Origin: Yoonia vestfoldensis SKA53
GTDB taxonomy: Bacteria; Pseudomonadota; Alphaproteobacteria; Rhodobacterales; Rhodobacteraceae
Reading direction: 5' to 3'
Length of the DNA stretch: 64,000 bases
Assembly: GCF_000152785.1 (NCBI RefSeq)
Contig: NZ_CH672414.1
Location: 41,332 to 105,331, forward strand
A program made the translations under genes and the position numbers. This document shows, piece by piece, positions 23,363 through 32,487 of the stretch. Each line of letters opens with the position of its first letter. Within the stretch, counting starts at the first letter, position 1. The notes under the pieces are model-generated. The model made no database searches, was not told where the DNA came from, and was given only the letters and a program-made list of their open reading frames with translations.

Positions 23363-25265
23363 CCGGACATCACTCGTCGCGCAGCTTCGAGCTGACAGCG
23401 AGGCCGCGCGGCAGGCTGCGGAAGTGGCTGAGGCCGCGCTCGAAGCGCAGCGCCAATACGCAGATTTCGGAGGGGCCTTACACATGCTCAAGGTGACTAG
23501 AGAGAAGCAGGCCATACCTGTCCGCTTATGCAACTTCACCGCAGAAATCGAGCGTGAGGTCGTCAAAGCTGACGGCCTCACAACCGCCCGACACTTTACG
23601 GTGTCGGGCAGAATGGAAACAGGGAATCCTTTGCCCACCATCGATGTCCCTGCCTCCGAATTCGACCGTCTCGAATGGCTCGCCACAGAGTGGGGGGCCA
23701 GTCCCCAGATTTTCGTGGGCAGCCGATACCGAGACCATGTTGCAGCCGCCATCAAAGAACGGTCTGATCCCGAGCTGGTACAGCTATGCCAGCACACAGG
23801 GTGGGCTAAGTTTGACGATGAGTTGCTGTACTTGACGGCCTCGGGTGGTATCGGGACCGAAGGGCTGAACGAAGAAGCAAGGTGCGAGCTGCAAGGGTCG
23901 CTAGCCGATTTCAGCCTGCCAGCGCCTGCTGATCCTCGCACCTTGGGTCTTGCGGATCTGTTGGGCGCATTCCGCGATGTACAGAAGGACGGCGTGGGGC
24001 TTGTACTGCTTGGCGGTGTCATGCGCGCCACGCTGTGCCATTTTATGCCCGCAACTTTGTCTATCTATTTGCAGGGCACGACTGGCACATTCAAGTCGGC
24101 CTTCGCCGGCGTGCTGCAAGGGTTTTGGGGCATAAAGTTCGATGGTGCAAATCTCCCTGCAAACTGGTCGTCTACTGGCAACGCGCTCGAGAAGACGGCC
24201 TTCTTGGCAAAGGATGCGCTACTCATCGTCGACGATTTTGTCGCCCGCGGTACACGGCACGAGGTTGCTAAAACTCATGCCAACGCAGAGAGGCTTCTGC
24301 GCGCGCAAGGCAATCAAGCAGGCCGCAGCCGCATGACGTCAAAGGCCGAACTCAGAAATGCCTTTCATCCGAGAGGCATCATTCTTGCGACCGGTGAAGA
24401 CATCCCGAATGGGCATTCGTTGCAGGCCCGGCTTGTGATCGTCAATGTGGCGAGGGGGGCGATAGACACCACCGTATTGAGTGGGCTGCAAAAGCTCGCT
24501 CGAGACGGCGTCCTCGCCAAAGTCATGGCAAGCTTTGTCCAATGGCTGGCAATGGAGTCAAAGCGGAATGCGCTTCATGAATTCATAGGCATGGCGCTGG
24601 AAATCGATCGCGAGAATATAGGCGCCAGTGGACACGCAAGGACACAGGACAACTTGGCCAATCTTCTGATGGGGCTGCGCGTGTTCCTTGACTTTGCAGA
24701 CGATGCTGGTGAGATCAGTTCCCAAGTAACCCAAGGGTTTATGGATATCGCCAAAGACGCAGCATGCACTCTCGCAGACCTCCAGGCAGCGATTGATCAT
24801 GAGGCTTCAGACGCCCAACGCTTCGTGGATCTCATGCGTGCGGCCGTCTCCAGCGGCAAAGCACACATCGAGCGCAGCAGTGGTGGCAAACCTGACAATG
24901 CCAGGGCTTTGGGCTGGCGAGACGTGGACATCGGCCAGTCCGGCATACGCACAGAGGCGATGGGAACCAGGATTGGATGGGTTGATGGCGAAGAGCTATA
25001 CCTTGATCCGACTGCGTCCCTCAGTGTGATCAAGGCGCTTGCATCTGGCCTCGACAACCATCTTGGGTCTTCCGAGCGCGCGATCGCCAAGAGCTTGCGC
25101 GAGGCTGGGCTGCTAAGCCGATGCGATAAATCACGCAACACAACTAAGGTCAGTGTGCTTGGTGCTAGGCGGTCGGTATACGTGTTTCGGATGGCAGATA
25201 TCTTTGATTTGGACAGCGCGTCGGCCAGCCCCATCGGTTACGACGACGCCGATATACCGTTCTGA
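23355..25265 (+). CDS. DUF927-type helicase/ATPase of element B
   Basis: The 636-residue protein has a coiled N-terminal helix (residues 1-40), a middle region leading to Walker A GTTGTFKSA at 241-249, the following NLPANWSSTGNALEK segment, and Walker B ALLIVDDF at 288-295, as in DUF927 helicase-like proteins of plasmids and satellites. An arginine-rich stretch RNAFHPRGIILATGED may hold sensor and finger residues. The C-terminus has a small winged region (SSERAIAKSLREAGLLSR). The ATG at 23,355 overlaps the upstream gene. It takes the place of the unrelated RepA-like ATPase of element A. Confidence 0.75.
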   Translation: MDDRTSLVAQLRADSEAARQAAEVAEAALEAQRQYADFGGALHMLKVTREKQAIPVRLCNFTAEIEREVVKADGLTTARHFTVSGRMETGNPLPTIDVPASEFDRLEWLATEWGASPQIFVGSRYRDHVAAAIKERSDPELVQLCQHTGWAKFDDELLYLTASGGIGTEGLNEEARCELQGSLADFSLPAPADPRTLGLADLLGAFRDVQKDGVGLVLLGGVMRATLCHFMPATLSIYLQGTTGTFKSAFAGVLQGFWGIKFDGANLPANWSSTGNALEKTAFLAKDALLIVDDFVARGTRHEVAKTHANAERLLRAQGNQAGRSRMTSKAELRNAFHPRGIILATGEDIPNGHSLQARLVIVNVARGAIDTTVLSGLQKLARDGVLAKVMASFVQWLAMESKRNALHEFIGMALEIDRENIGASGHARTQDNLANLLMGLRVFLDFADDAGEISSQVTQGFMDIAKDAACTLADLQAAIDHEASDAQRFVDLMRAAVSSGKAHIERSSGGKPDNARALGWRDVDIGQSGIRTEAMGTRIGWVDGEELYLDPTASLSVIKALASGLDNHLGSSERAIAKSLREAGLLSRCDKSRNTTKVSVLGARRSVYVFRMADIFDLDSASASPIGYDDADIPF

Positions 25266-25281
25266 CCTCGAACTGCCCCAG

Positions 25282-25453
25282 TTGCCACAGTCGCCACGGT
25301 AATATCATACCACCCCCTAAAAACTGTTTATCCAGACAATCAGATTTCTAGGAAGGTTATGTACATTACTGTGGCAACCGTGGCACTACCCCATAAGGTA
25401 TTGTTATTACAAGTATATCCGTGAAATGATTAACTGTGGCGGACTGTGGCAAC
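25282..25453. other. Iteron cluster B, probable replication origin
   Basis: Copies of (C)TGTGGC or its complement occur at 25,282, 25,292, 25,369, 25,379, 25,434 and 25,444, two of them within the longer match CTGTGGCAACCG. They fill the 211-base gap between the helicase stop and the HGGxSTG gene, along with an AT-rich stretch (25,310-25,430). The sites differ from those of element A, but the position is the same. Confidence 0.65.
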
Positions 25454-25476
25454 CGGGACAGGCTGGTATCGTCTAA

Positions 25477-25845
25477 CTACTTGTCCGGTTTTGGTTCGAA
25501 CATTTCCCGCCAATCCTTGGCCAAGAGGCCCCCTGCTATCGCTTCCCGTTCGATGTCCCTCAGCTCCGCACGGATCTCGCGCCCGACCTGCGCCCGCCGC
25601 TTGGCTTCCGCCTTGGCCTCGGTCGTGGACCGCCCGTGCTTGAGGTGCAGAGCGCTCAGTCTCGCCCGCCCTTCCGGCGTCTTGGCCCCTGTCGACTTGC
25701 CACCGTGCATACGGCAGCGCGCCTTGCCCGTGACTGCGGGATTCTTGCAGGGCGTACCGGCCCGTGTCTTGGCGCCACATGCCTGTCCGGGCCAATCAGG
25801 GCCGAACTGCCACATCTGCGCTGCCTCTTTAAAACTTATGCCCAT
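25477..25845 (-). CDS. HGGxSTG domain small protein B
   Basis: The 122-residue protein is a close homologue of the one at 3272 (CGAKTRAGTPCKNPAVTGKA, RCRMHGGKSTGAKT, then KAEAKRRAQVGREIRAELRD). The ATG at 25,845 has a strong GGAGGTG site; the frame is open further upstream into repeat field B but that is not expected to be translated. It converges with the replication operon, as in element A. The C-x9-C ... C-x2-H residues are conserved. Confidence 0.75.
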   Translation of the reverse strand: MGISFKEAAQMWQFGPDWPGQACGAKTRAGTPCKNPAVTGKARCRMHGGKSTGAKTPEGRARLSALHLKHGRSTTEAKAEAKRRAQVGREIRAELRDIEREAIAGGLLAKDWREMFEPKPDK

Positions 25846-27439
25846 GTGTTCACCTCCATTGCCAAGCAAGGTCCGAGGACCACGGACCCACATCCTCGCC
25901 CCCCTGCACCCCATCCAAAGATCCAAGGTCCGCGGTTCTCGAACCAACATCACAAGCAAGGGCAGCGCAGGGCTCGCGGATCTCGGCCTTTTAAGAACGG
26001 GCACCAGGTCCACCGTATAGGACCGCAGCGTCTCTCAGTGCGGCCGGCAACAGAACCAGGTTGCGAGCTGCGCGGATCGTAAACCTTGGACCTCGAGATC
26101 CGCTTGAGAGGGGAAGTGCTGCGGCCCTACACGACTGATATATTATAACATACACGCCGATCAGGCAAGCACCAGGGGACAAGATGCGGGGTTTGAGGTT
26201 CGATTACCGTGGTCCGCGGATCAGGATCGCGGCGGGGGACAGCGCGGCACGCGGCCATTGGTTTTCGCTCCTTCTAAGGAATCGCGCCAGCCAGCCACGA
26301 CACCAGCTTAGCTTTTGCCACCACCCCACCAACGCAATGGGGGTAACTGGAGCCTTTCCATCCCTACGAAAACGCCGCCAGACGGACCCCCACCCCCCTT
26401 TTTTGGGGGGGCCTTGCTGTAGGCAAGCACCTATCTAGTTTGGTCGCCAAATTCTGTTGGCTGTTTTTTCATTTGGCTTGTTGTTGGCATACAAGTCATC
26501 ACCGTCTGCTCCGGACTGCCCCGCTGTATCGGCACAACGCAGCGAAGCATGACCAAGGACCGAGGTGCGAGGTGCGGGTGCCGCAGGCCGTGGACAAAGG
26601 ACCGAGGGCCGTGACGCCTTGGCCCACCACACCGTGGAATGTGGGCCTCTCCTGTCGGGTCTTTGGCCTTCGACTACGGTCCGTGTAAAGTGGCACTTGG
26701 TCCTTGGTCCTTGGTCCTTGGCTGACACACCGTGCAACGCGGACCTGGGACCTCGGTCCCCACTTCCTGCTTCGTGCAACGCGCACCTCGGTCCTTGGAT
26801 CCCCCCAATCAACACAACCCCTCTGCGGCTCCATCTGCTTGTAATACTATAACAACTATGCTTCCGCAGCAAGCATGCGGTGCGGCCAAGGTCCGTGGTG
26901 CATGCCGCACGCTGGGACATACAGGGCGCTGTGAGGAGGCCTGATTGCTGGATAGCTTGGGATGGGTAGCTCACTGCGGCCAGCGGGCTTGAGCGGAGTC
27001 ACAGGCGGGCTGTGCGGGGGCTTGGCGCGTGGGGCGCCCATCTGAACGCAGGCCGCACAGGAGGGCCTAGGGCGGGGCGTAGAGGGGCTGTGCCACTGGT
27101 GGGCCAGTCACCGCGGGCAATCGGCGCGGGGACTCTCAGGGGGGCAGCCCTCTAGCGTGCTGGGTGGGGTGTTGGTGCTTGGACCGGGGACATCGGCATT
27201 TGGGGGGCGGGCCTTGGACCTCGGACCACGGGGCATGAGGGGTGGGCCTTGGGCCTCGGATCTTGGGGTTAGCGGACCATGGGTCATGAATCTCGGACCT
27301 TGGTCCTTGGTCCTGTGAGCCTAGACCCGACGATACAGCTGAGCCTCGCCTACAAACGCCGTACAGCGCCCTGAGGCCGGAGACCCAGCGTCAGACGCGC
27401 AGACTCTCCAGAAATAGCTCCAGAGGGCAGATGCACAGA
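25846..27439 (-). repeat. Heptamer-rich repeat field B (inverted partner of field A)
   Basis: These 1.6 kb hold no convincing gene. They are the reverse-complement counterpart of 1907-3271: conserved blocks (AGACCCGACAGGAGAGG, TCTGCGCGTCTGACGCTGGG, GCATGCTTGCTGCGG) keep their order, while the GGACC/GGTCC heptamers between them vary in number and phase. A run of CCCCC with TTTTTTGGGGGGGG at 26,393-26,410 matches the G-run of field A. An AT-rich spot with TATATTATAACATA lies at 26,138-26,152. Confidence 0.75.
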
Positions 27440-27709
27440 TCAGTATGCGCTCCACTGCGAACACTTTGGCGCGGGCCGGTCGCCTGCGACACTGGAGCCG
27501 TCAGCGGTACAGGCCCGCACACGGCCAGCATACGCGTGAATGAACCACAGTTTGTCCTCTAACAGCGGCATGGTCAGCAGCGCGTCTGTACCAGTCGCAG
27601 GCGTAGGCGCGGGCTGGGTCTGCGCAATCGCCATCGGTGAATAGGCGGACAGCATGGCTGCCGCGCCGATCATGCCAGACGCCAATATCGCGGCTGTGAT
27701 TGTATTCAT
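27440..27709 (-). CDS. Small exported protein of the sapC module, copy 4
   Basis: The 89-residue product has the signal MNTITAAILASGMIGAAAML with probable cleavage after AIAQ, and the tail DKLWFIHAYAGRVRACTADG to PAPKCSQWSAY, close to copy 1. It starts four bases after the form-b gene, as elsewhere. Repeat field B begins at its stop codon, as field A does after copy 1. Confidence 0.7.
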   Translation of the reverse strand: MNTITAAILASGMIGAAAMLSAYSPMAIAQTQPAPTPATGTDALLTMPLLEDKLWFIHAYAGRVRACTADGSSVAGDRPAPKCSQWSAY

Positions 27710-27713
27710 GGCG

Positions 27714-27911
27714 TTACGCTGCCTCGATTTTGGCAAGCTCGTTTTGCAAAGCGGCGGCATAACCGGCACGCGCTGTTTGATACACGGCAATTTCGTTCTT
27801 AAGCTTCTGCATTTGCACTTCGAGGAATTGCAGGCTGGCCAATTGGGCCTTGCCGTTCACGCTCAGGTTCTCGGTGTCATAATCGATGCCGTTTACGGTG
27901 ATTTTGGCCAT
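27714..27911 (-). CDS. DUF6447-type small protein, form b, copy 4
   Basis: This 65-residue protein reads ITVNGIDYDTENLSVNGKAQ and SLQFLEVQMQKLKNEIAVYQ and is almost identical to copies 1 and 2. It is intact, with a GAAAGAGCACC stretch before the ATG. Confidence 0.75.
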   Translation of the reverse strand: MAKITVNGIDYDTENLSVNGKAQLASLQFLEVQMQKLKNEIAVYQTARAGYAAALQNELAKIEAA

Positions 27912-27961
27912 GGTGCTCTTTCTATCTGTCTATGAGGGTATTCACTGCGCGTTTTGCAAGA

Positions 27962-28165
27962 TCAGGCTTTAGCCAATTCGCGGCTGAACGCAGCAGTATA
28001 AGCCATGCGTGCCGTATCGCAGACGGCCAACTCATTATTAATTTGCTGAATCTGCACATCTACGAACTGGATGTTCGCGATATGTGCGCGCGCTGCTTCG
28101 CTGAGGCCAGCAATCGCATATTCTTTCTCGTCGATGGTAATTACAGGTTCTTTAGTTTTTTTCAT
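27962..28165 (-). CDS. DUF6447-type small protein, form a, copy 4
   Basis: The 67-residue form-a protein reads ITIDEKEYAIAGLSEAARAH, NIQFVDVQIQQINNELAV and DTARMAYTAAFSRELAKA. Its first residues (MKKTKEPV) differ from the MTDTK/MIDTK start of the others, so the N-terminus is variable while the coiled coil is conserved. Confidence 0.75.
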   Translation of the reverse strand: MKKTKEPVITIDEKEYAIAGLSEAARAHIANIQFVDVQIQQINNELAVCDTARMAYTAAFSRELAKA

Positions 28166-28236
28166 TTAGCTCTCTCAATTTATGTGGTTTTGTTCACGAC
28201 CTGCGGTGCGATCTGGTCGCTTTGCTGCCATGACGG

Positions 28237-29118
28237 TTAATCGTTTTGCTTGGGATTCACAAACGCTGATAGATCAAAATCACCTTCGTCTGCAGCAATA
28301 TTCACGACATTATCGTTTTCGATCGGTTCTAAGGTCTGTTCTGGCTCGGAGGATTTATGCCGCTGCAAAATGCCGTCGACGTCGATTTGATCTGACATCT
28401 CTGGCATCCGGTTTTTGACTTCCGCCAGCTTCCGCTGAATCAGGCCCAGCGTCTGGACATGCGACATACTGAGTAATTGGCAATACGCTACGGGCAGGCC
28501 ACCGGCGGCATGAACGCGATGAAGCGCGTCAGGATCGAGGCTGTTCAACCGCGCCTCGTCGATGCGGAACAGACCCTCGATATTGCGTTCGCCATCTGCA
28601 GTTTGCACTTTCAGGGGCCAGGGCTGGAACAGGTCTTCGGCTGCAAGGGCTGCACACACACGCTTGGTGACAGCACGGTTGCGGTGGATCTGTTGCAGGA
28701 AATTCAGCGCGTCCTTGACCGGTTGCGCGGCCTCGCCTGCGTCGTCGAAAAATGGCTGGTCGAAACCCTCGCCTGCGCCCACCAGACCGCTGTCCATGTC
28801 GATGCACAGATGGAGTTGATCGTCTTCACCTTCTGTCACCGCGAACGGGTACCCACGATACACAGCAGGGGTGTAGGGTGCGACCCATTTGCCGTTGACC
28901 ACGAACAGGTTGCGGCCCTGTTCCAGCCCCTGCACGGCATGGGGGACGAAGGCGTCTTTTTGTTGGATGAAGGCGATGGGGAGACACATGCAGGCCTTGG
29001 CCAGTTCCGTCAATACTAACGGCGCAACGGCATCAGTAGCAGCAAAGGCAAAGCTACTGTGACGCCGCAGCGCTTGAGTAGCAAAGCCTGATTTGGAGAT
29101 CAGCTCATGACGGGGCAT
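28237..29118 (-). CDS. SapC family protein, copy 4
   Basis: The 293-residue protein keeps the SapC pattern (FAFAATDAVAPLVLTELAK, GLEQGRNLFVVNG, YRGYPFAVTEGEDD, GLFRIDEARLNSLD) and the C-terminal GDFDLSAFV. It is the most divergent copy in the first 40 residues (MPRHELISKSGFATQALRR). The frame is intact. Together with the genes downstream of it, it forms one arm of the long inverted repeat with cassette 1. Confidence 0.85.
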   Translation of the reverse strand: MPRHELISKSGFATQALRRHSSFAFAATDAVAPLVLTELAKACMCLPIAFIQQKDAFVPHAVQGLEQGRNLFVVNGKWVAPYTPAVYRGYPFAVTEGEDDQLHLCIDMDSGLVGAGEGFDQPFFDDAGEAAQPVKDALNFLQQIHRNRAVTKRVCAALAAEDLFQPWPLKVQTADGERNIEGLFRIDEARLNSLDPDALHRVHAAGGLPVAYCQLLSMSHVQTLGLIQRKLAEVKNRMPEMSDQIDVDGILQRHKSSEPEQTLEPIENDNVVNIAADEGDFDLSAFVNPKQND

Positions 29119-29149
29119 AGTCTTCCAATTTATCAGTTCAAACGAATAA

Positions 29150-29171
29150 GGGTCGCCCTTGGGGGCGACCC
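29150..29171 (-). terminator. Stem-loop after beta-roll cassette 4
   Basis: GGGTCGCCC and GGGCGACCC form a perfect 9-bp stem with a 4-base loop, 26 bases after the beta-roll stop, followed on the minus strand by TTATTC. The conserved CCCCGTGC hairpin of cassettes 1-3 is absent before sapC copy 4, so this single structure may do both jobs. Confidence 0.65.
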
Positions 29172-29197
29172 TAGAAATGTTATAACTAGTCTACAAA

Positions 29198-32014
29198 TTA
29201 TGCAAAATTTGCAGCGACCAGGTCAGTAGCGTTTGTCACATCAGACAAAATAGCAATCAAAGTGATATCGCCGGCATCGATAAGAGCACCACCTGGATCA
29301 GTCTGCGTGTAGATGTGTGTCTGATCGTCGCCCTGAACGGCGATGATGGTTTTCGCACTATTATCGTCAGTTGACAGATAAACTGCTGTACCAAACACCA
29401 AGTCGAAGTTAGCGGCACCAGCCGTACCGAAATTCAGCCCAGCAATGTTACCAGCGTACTCCACTCGCTCTACGTGAAGGTCGTCCAGGGCGCCATCACC
29501 CGTAGCATTAGTCGCGCTATCGAAGTTTGCCGCCGTAAACGCAGCGCCGATAAAGGCGCTAATATCCATCACATCCCCACCCGTACCAGCGGTAAAGCCT
29601 ACAATGGTATCTGCGCCACCAGCCGATGCCGATGCAGCTGTAGCAGTCAGAACAACAGTGTCCACGCTTGACCCAAGAGTAATCACATCGTCACCTGCAC
29701 CACCGGTAACTGTCAAAGCACCAGTACCAGCCGTGATTGTGTCAGCTTGAGCGGTACCAACTACGGTGTTAGCCACGGTACTACCAGTCACATTGACGCC
29801 AGAGACTGTAACACTAGACGCATTGACATTCTCAAAGCCAGTTTGCGCCGCAGAGTTCGCTGCACCCGACACGTTAGTGATCTGGTCGGTAGTGCTAGCC
29901 AGATTGATTACGATGTTCGAAGTCGATGCTCCACTGATGACGAGCGTATCAGTGCCAGCTCCAGCAGCGATCGTGTTACCAGCATGGCTTGTGGTGACCA
30001 AGTTAATGCTGTCGTTCCCTGCACCCAGAGTGATGACGGCACTACCATCGCGGGCAAGCGAGGTAAGTGTGATCGCACCAGTTACACCCGAGGCATTGAG
30101 GACGTCGAGCGACGTTGTATTGGTTGCTGACGAGATAGTAATATCGCCTGCACCAGTCAGTGTCAGATTATCAAGGGTCGTTGCCGAAAGAACTGCCACC
30201 GTGATGTCGTCAGCGCTGTCGTTGGTTGCGAGCGTGAGGTTATCGTAGTTGGCAGTCAGGGCCGCATTAAAGTCAGCAGCACCAGCCTCATCCGAGAAAG
30301 TTACTGTCAGATCAGTATCGCCAGTTATGCCACTCAAGATTACCACATCAGTGTCTGCAGCAGTTGTATCCTGGAGGATTACAGCGGCGCTCGACGCAAT
30401 ATTGCTAACGGTGATATTCTCGTCAGTGGCATCGAGATCAACGGTAACCCGCTGAAGGCTTGTGGCGTTCCGAAGGTCAATAGAAGATGCTGCGCCTGTC
30501 GTCAGTTCGAGTGTCAGACGTTCTACGTCGATATTGACCTCACCTGCTGCGCCTGTGAAGTTCGTCACAACCAACGTGTCTGTGCCGCCATTGCCGATGA
30601 TACTGTCATCGCTGTCCAATGAGCTAGTACCGAGAGTAAAGGTATCGTTTCCGGAACCGCCAGTAATGATCTGATCGCCCTCGTCGTTTGTGACGGTCAG
30701 GGTCAACGCGCCTGTGAAGGCCGATGCATCAATCTTTGATGTTGCAAGAGGCGACGCCGCCTGCTCTTCCATGTCAACGGCTGTCAATGTCAGAGCCTGG
30801 CTACCCGTGATCACGATGTTCTGGGCAGTGGTGGCCGAGAAGGTTGCGACGGACGACGCAACAGTACCAGCAGTGGCGATGTTGATTGTCTCATACTCGT
30901 TTGCGGTAACTGCCAGAACTGTCTCACCTGACAAAGTCAAGTTGAGCACATCTGTGGAACCACCAACACCGGCCTTTTGGGTCACGGTAAGGCTTACACC
31001 ATCGTTGGCGTCGTTCACTTCTGTTTCGGTGCTGTCCGTCATCGTGATTGACTGAGTTGAACCAGCGTTAGAGACAGTAACCAGCTCTGCATTTGTGCCG
31101 TCGTTGGTGTCGGCAACGCGAATATTGATAGATGCCGTTGCAAAAATGCTTGCATCAACGGTATCATCGTTCGCACCAGTACCGGTGTTGCGGAGCTCTA
31201 CGACTTCAATACCAGTGATGCCAGCCACGTCAGCAGCGGTCGTCATCGAGTCATTAATCCGCAGTGTATCTGTACCTGTGCCACCCGTGATTGTGTCGAG
31301 CGACGTGATATTCGCCATGTCCACAATAAAGGTATCGTTTCCCGTACCACCAGTAACAGCGATGTTTACGGCGCCGTAGCCACCCGTCACAGACGTGCCT
31401 GTGAAGGCGCTCATGTTCAGAGTTGTTGTAACGTCGTCGATGTCAGTCAGCGTCAAGGTGCCGGAGCCTGTAACGTTCACAGTAGTTGCAGCGGCCGTTG
31501 TCAGCGTTGCGATAGTCGAGACGCCGGAGTTTGCTATGTTCACTGTTTCGATACCAGCGAGCGTAACGACACCGTTGGTTGCGTCGGTTGTTGTGAGGCT
31601 CTGAACGTCTGCTGTTCCGGCAATAGTCGACGTATTGTATGCAACGATAACGTTACCGGCAGAATTGTAGGACAAGGTCAGGTTTGCGATATTATCGGTA
31701 TTCGTGAAAGTTACACTGGACGACGAACCCGTCACGCGCAGATCGGTCTCACCGGTCACGCTCCCGAGGTTCAAAGACAAAACGTCCGTCGCAGTGGCGC
31801 TGTTCGAGGATGCACTGATCGTCTCGACGCCAGTCACCACGAAACCACCGAGTGTAGCTGCTGCCGACGAGAACACTGCCAGGACGTCTGCACCCGCGCC
31901 ACCAGTAACGCTGTCGCCAGCATTCAAAGTCGTGTTGCTTGCCGAGATCGAGTCCGCACCAGTCCCACCAACAATGGTATCAAGACCTGTAGTGAGCGAC
32001 CAAGCTCGACAGTT
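29198..32014 (-). CDS. 5'-truncated beta-roll (S-layer/RTX-like) protein, silent cassette 4
   Basis: With 938 codons this is the largest of the three. The frame opens after a TGA (32,017-32,015) and reads WSLTTGLDTIVGG; the first usable start is a TTG at 31,927 without a ribosome site. The body is a threonine/alanine/valine-rich solenoid with scattered RTX-like units (GGTGNDTFIVDM, GGSGNDTFTLGTSSLDSDD, TLGAGNDSINLV, GGAGDDVITLGSSVDTV) and a C-terminal region ending DVTNATDLVAANFA, close in style to the tail at bases 3-65. It contains one or two cysteines at most, as expected for a type I secreted surface protein. It is silent in its present context. Confidence 0.8.
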   Translation of the reverse strand, partial: NCRAWSLTTGLDTIVGGTGADSISASNTTLNAGDSVTGGAGADVLAVFSSAAATLGGFVVTGVETISASSNSATATDVLSLNLGSVTGETDLRVTGSSSSVTFTNTDNIANLTLSYNSAGNVIVAYNTSTIAGTADVQSLTTTDATNGVVTLAGIETVNIANSGVSTIATLTTAAATTVNVTGSGTLTLTDIDDVTTTLNMSAFTGTSVTGGYGAVNIAVTGGTGNDTFIVDMANITSLDTITGGTGTDTLRINDSMTTAADVAGITGIEVVELRNTGTGANDDTVDASIFATASINIRVADTNDGTNAELVTVSNAGSTQSITMTDSTETEVNDANDGVSLTVTQKAGVGGSTDVLNLTLSGETVLAVTANEYETINIATAGTVASSVATFSATTAQNIVITGSQALTLTAVDMEEQAASPLATSKIDASAFTGALTLTVTNDEGDQIITGGSGNDTFTLGTSSLDSDDSIIGNGGTDTLVVTNFTGAAGEVNIDVERLTLELTTGAASSIDLRNATSLQRVTVDLDATDENITVSNIASSAAVILQDTTAADTDVVILSGITGDTDLTVTFSDEAGAADFNAALTANYDNLTLATNDSADDITVAVLSATTLDNLTLTGAGDITISSATNTTSLDVLNASGVTGAITLTSLARDGSAVITLGAGNDSINLVTTSHAGNTIAAGAGTDTLVISGASTSNIVINLASTTDQITNVSGAANSAAQTGFENVNASSVTVSGVNVTGSTVANTVVGTAQADTITAGTGALTVTGGAGDDVITLGSSVDTVVLTATAASASAGGADTIVGFTAGTGGDVMDISAFIGAAFTAANFDSATNATGDGALDDLHVERVEYAGNIAGLNFGTAGAANFDLVFGTAVYLSTDDNSAKTIIAVQGDDQTHIYTQTDPGGALIDAGDITLIAILSDVTNATDLVAANFA

Positions 32015-32040
32015 TCAAAAGTTAAGTATTATTTGACATC
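31985..32040 (-). other. Attachment-like junction upstream of beta-roll cassette 4
   Basis: Read on the minus strand: TTAACTTTTGAAACTG, then GGTCGCTCACTACAGGTCT and GATACCATTGTTGG, which match cassette 3 closely in the coding part. The upstream dyad of cassettes 2 and 3 is not present; only the ACTTTT block is recognisable. The site may have been rearranged after integration. Confidence 0.45.
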
Positions 32041-32105
32041 GAGCAGTCCTTAGACCCCCAATATTTTATCGGACCTAATTTATACCTAGTCCATCAGGTG
32101 TGGTT

Positions 32106-32474
32106 TTATGGCCTGTGTTCAGGTGGGGTATACTCAATCACTTCATCCGTGGCCACATCCGCATACATTGCCGCTGCAATCAAATGCAGTTTGTCATCGG
32201 GCAGAGTGAGACGGAGATCGCCCTTTATTGTCAGGCCAATAACCACGCCTGCGCGGCGAAATACGCTTAATGCATAGTCTGAACCTTCACCGGCTATGGA
32301 TCTCGCGGCTGTTTCTGCTCGCGCTGACCTGGACTTCGAGATGCCCATATCATGAGCAAACGTGACCTGAGAAATACCTAACATTGACCTACCGGCCCTG
32401 AGGACTGCGGCCAGCTTTATGGTGTACTTGCGCCTCGGGTGAAGCGTTGGTGTCGTATCTCATTTATTACTCAT
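32106..32474 (-). pseudogene. Broken XRE regulator divergent from integrase 4
   Basis: The sequence is homologous to the regulator at 19,114 (LHPRRKYTIKLAAVLRAGRS, LGISQVTFAHDMGISKSRS), but the ATG at 32,474 is followed after four codons by TGA (MSNK-stop), apparently through loss of a short segment. The rest is open from an internal ATG at 32,384, which falls inside the DNA-binding domain. The regulator is therefore probably dead, which could leave integrase 4 unrepressed. Confidence 0.7.
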
Positions 32475-32487
32475 TTGGAGGCCTCTT

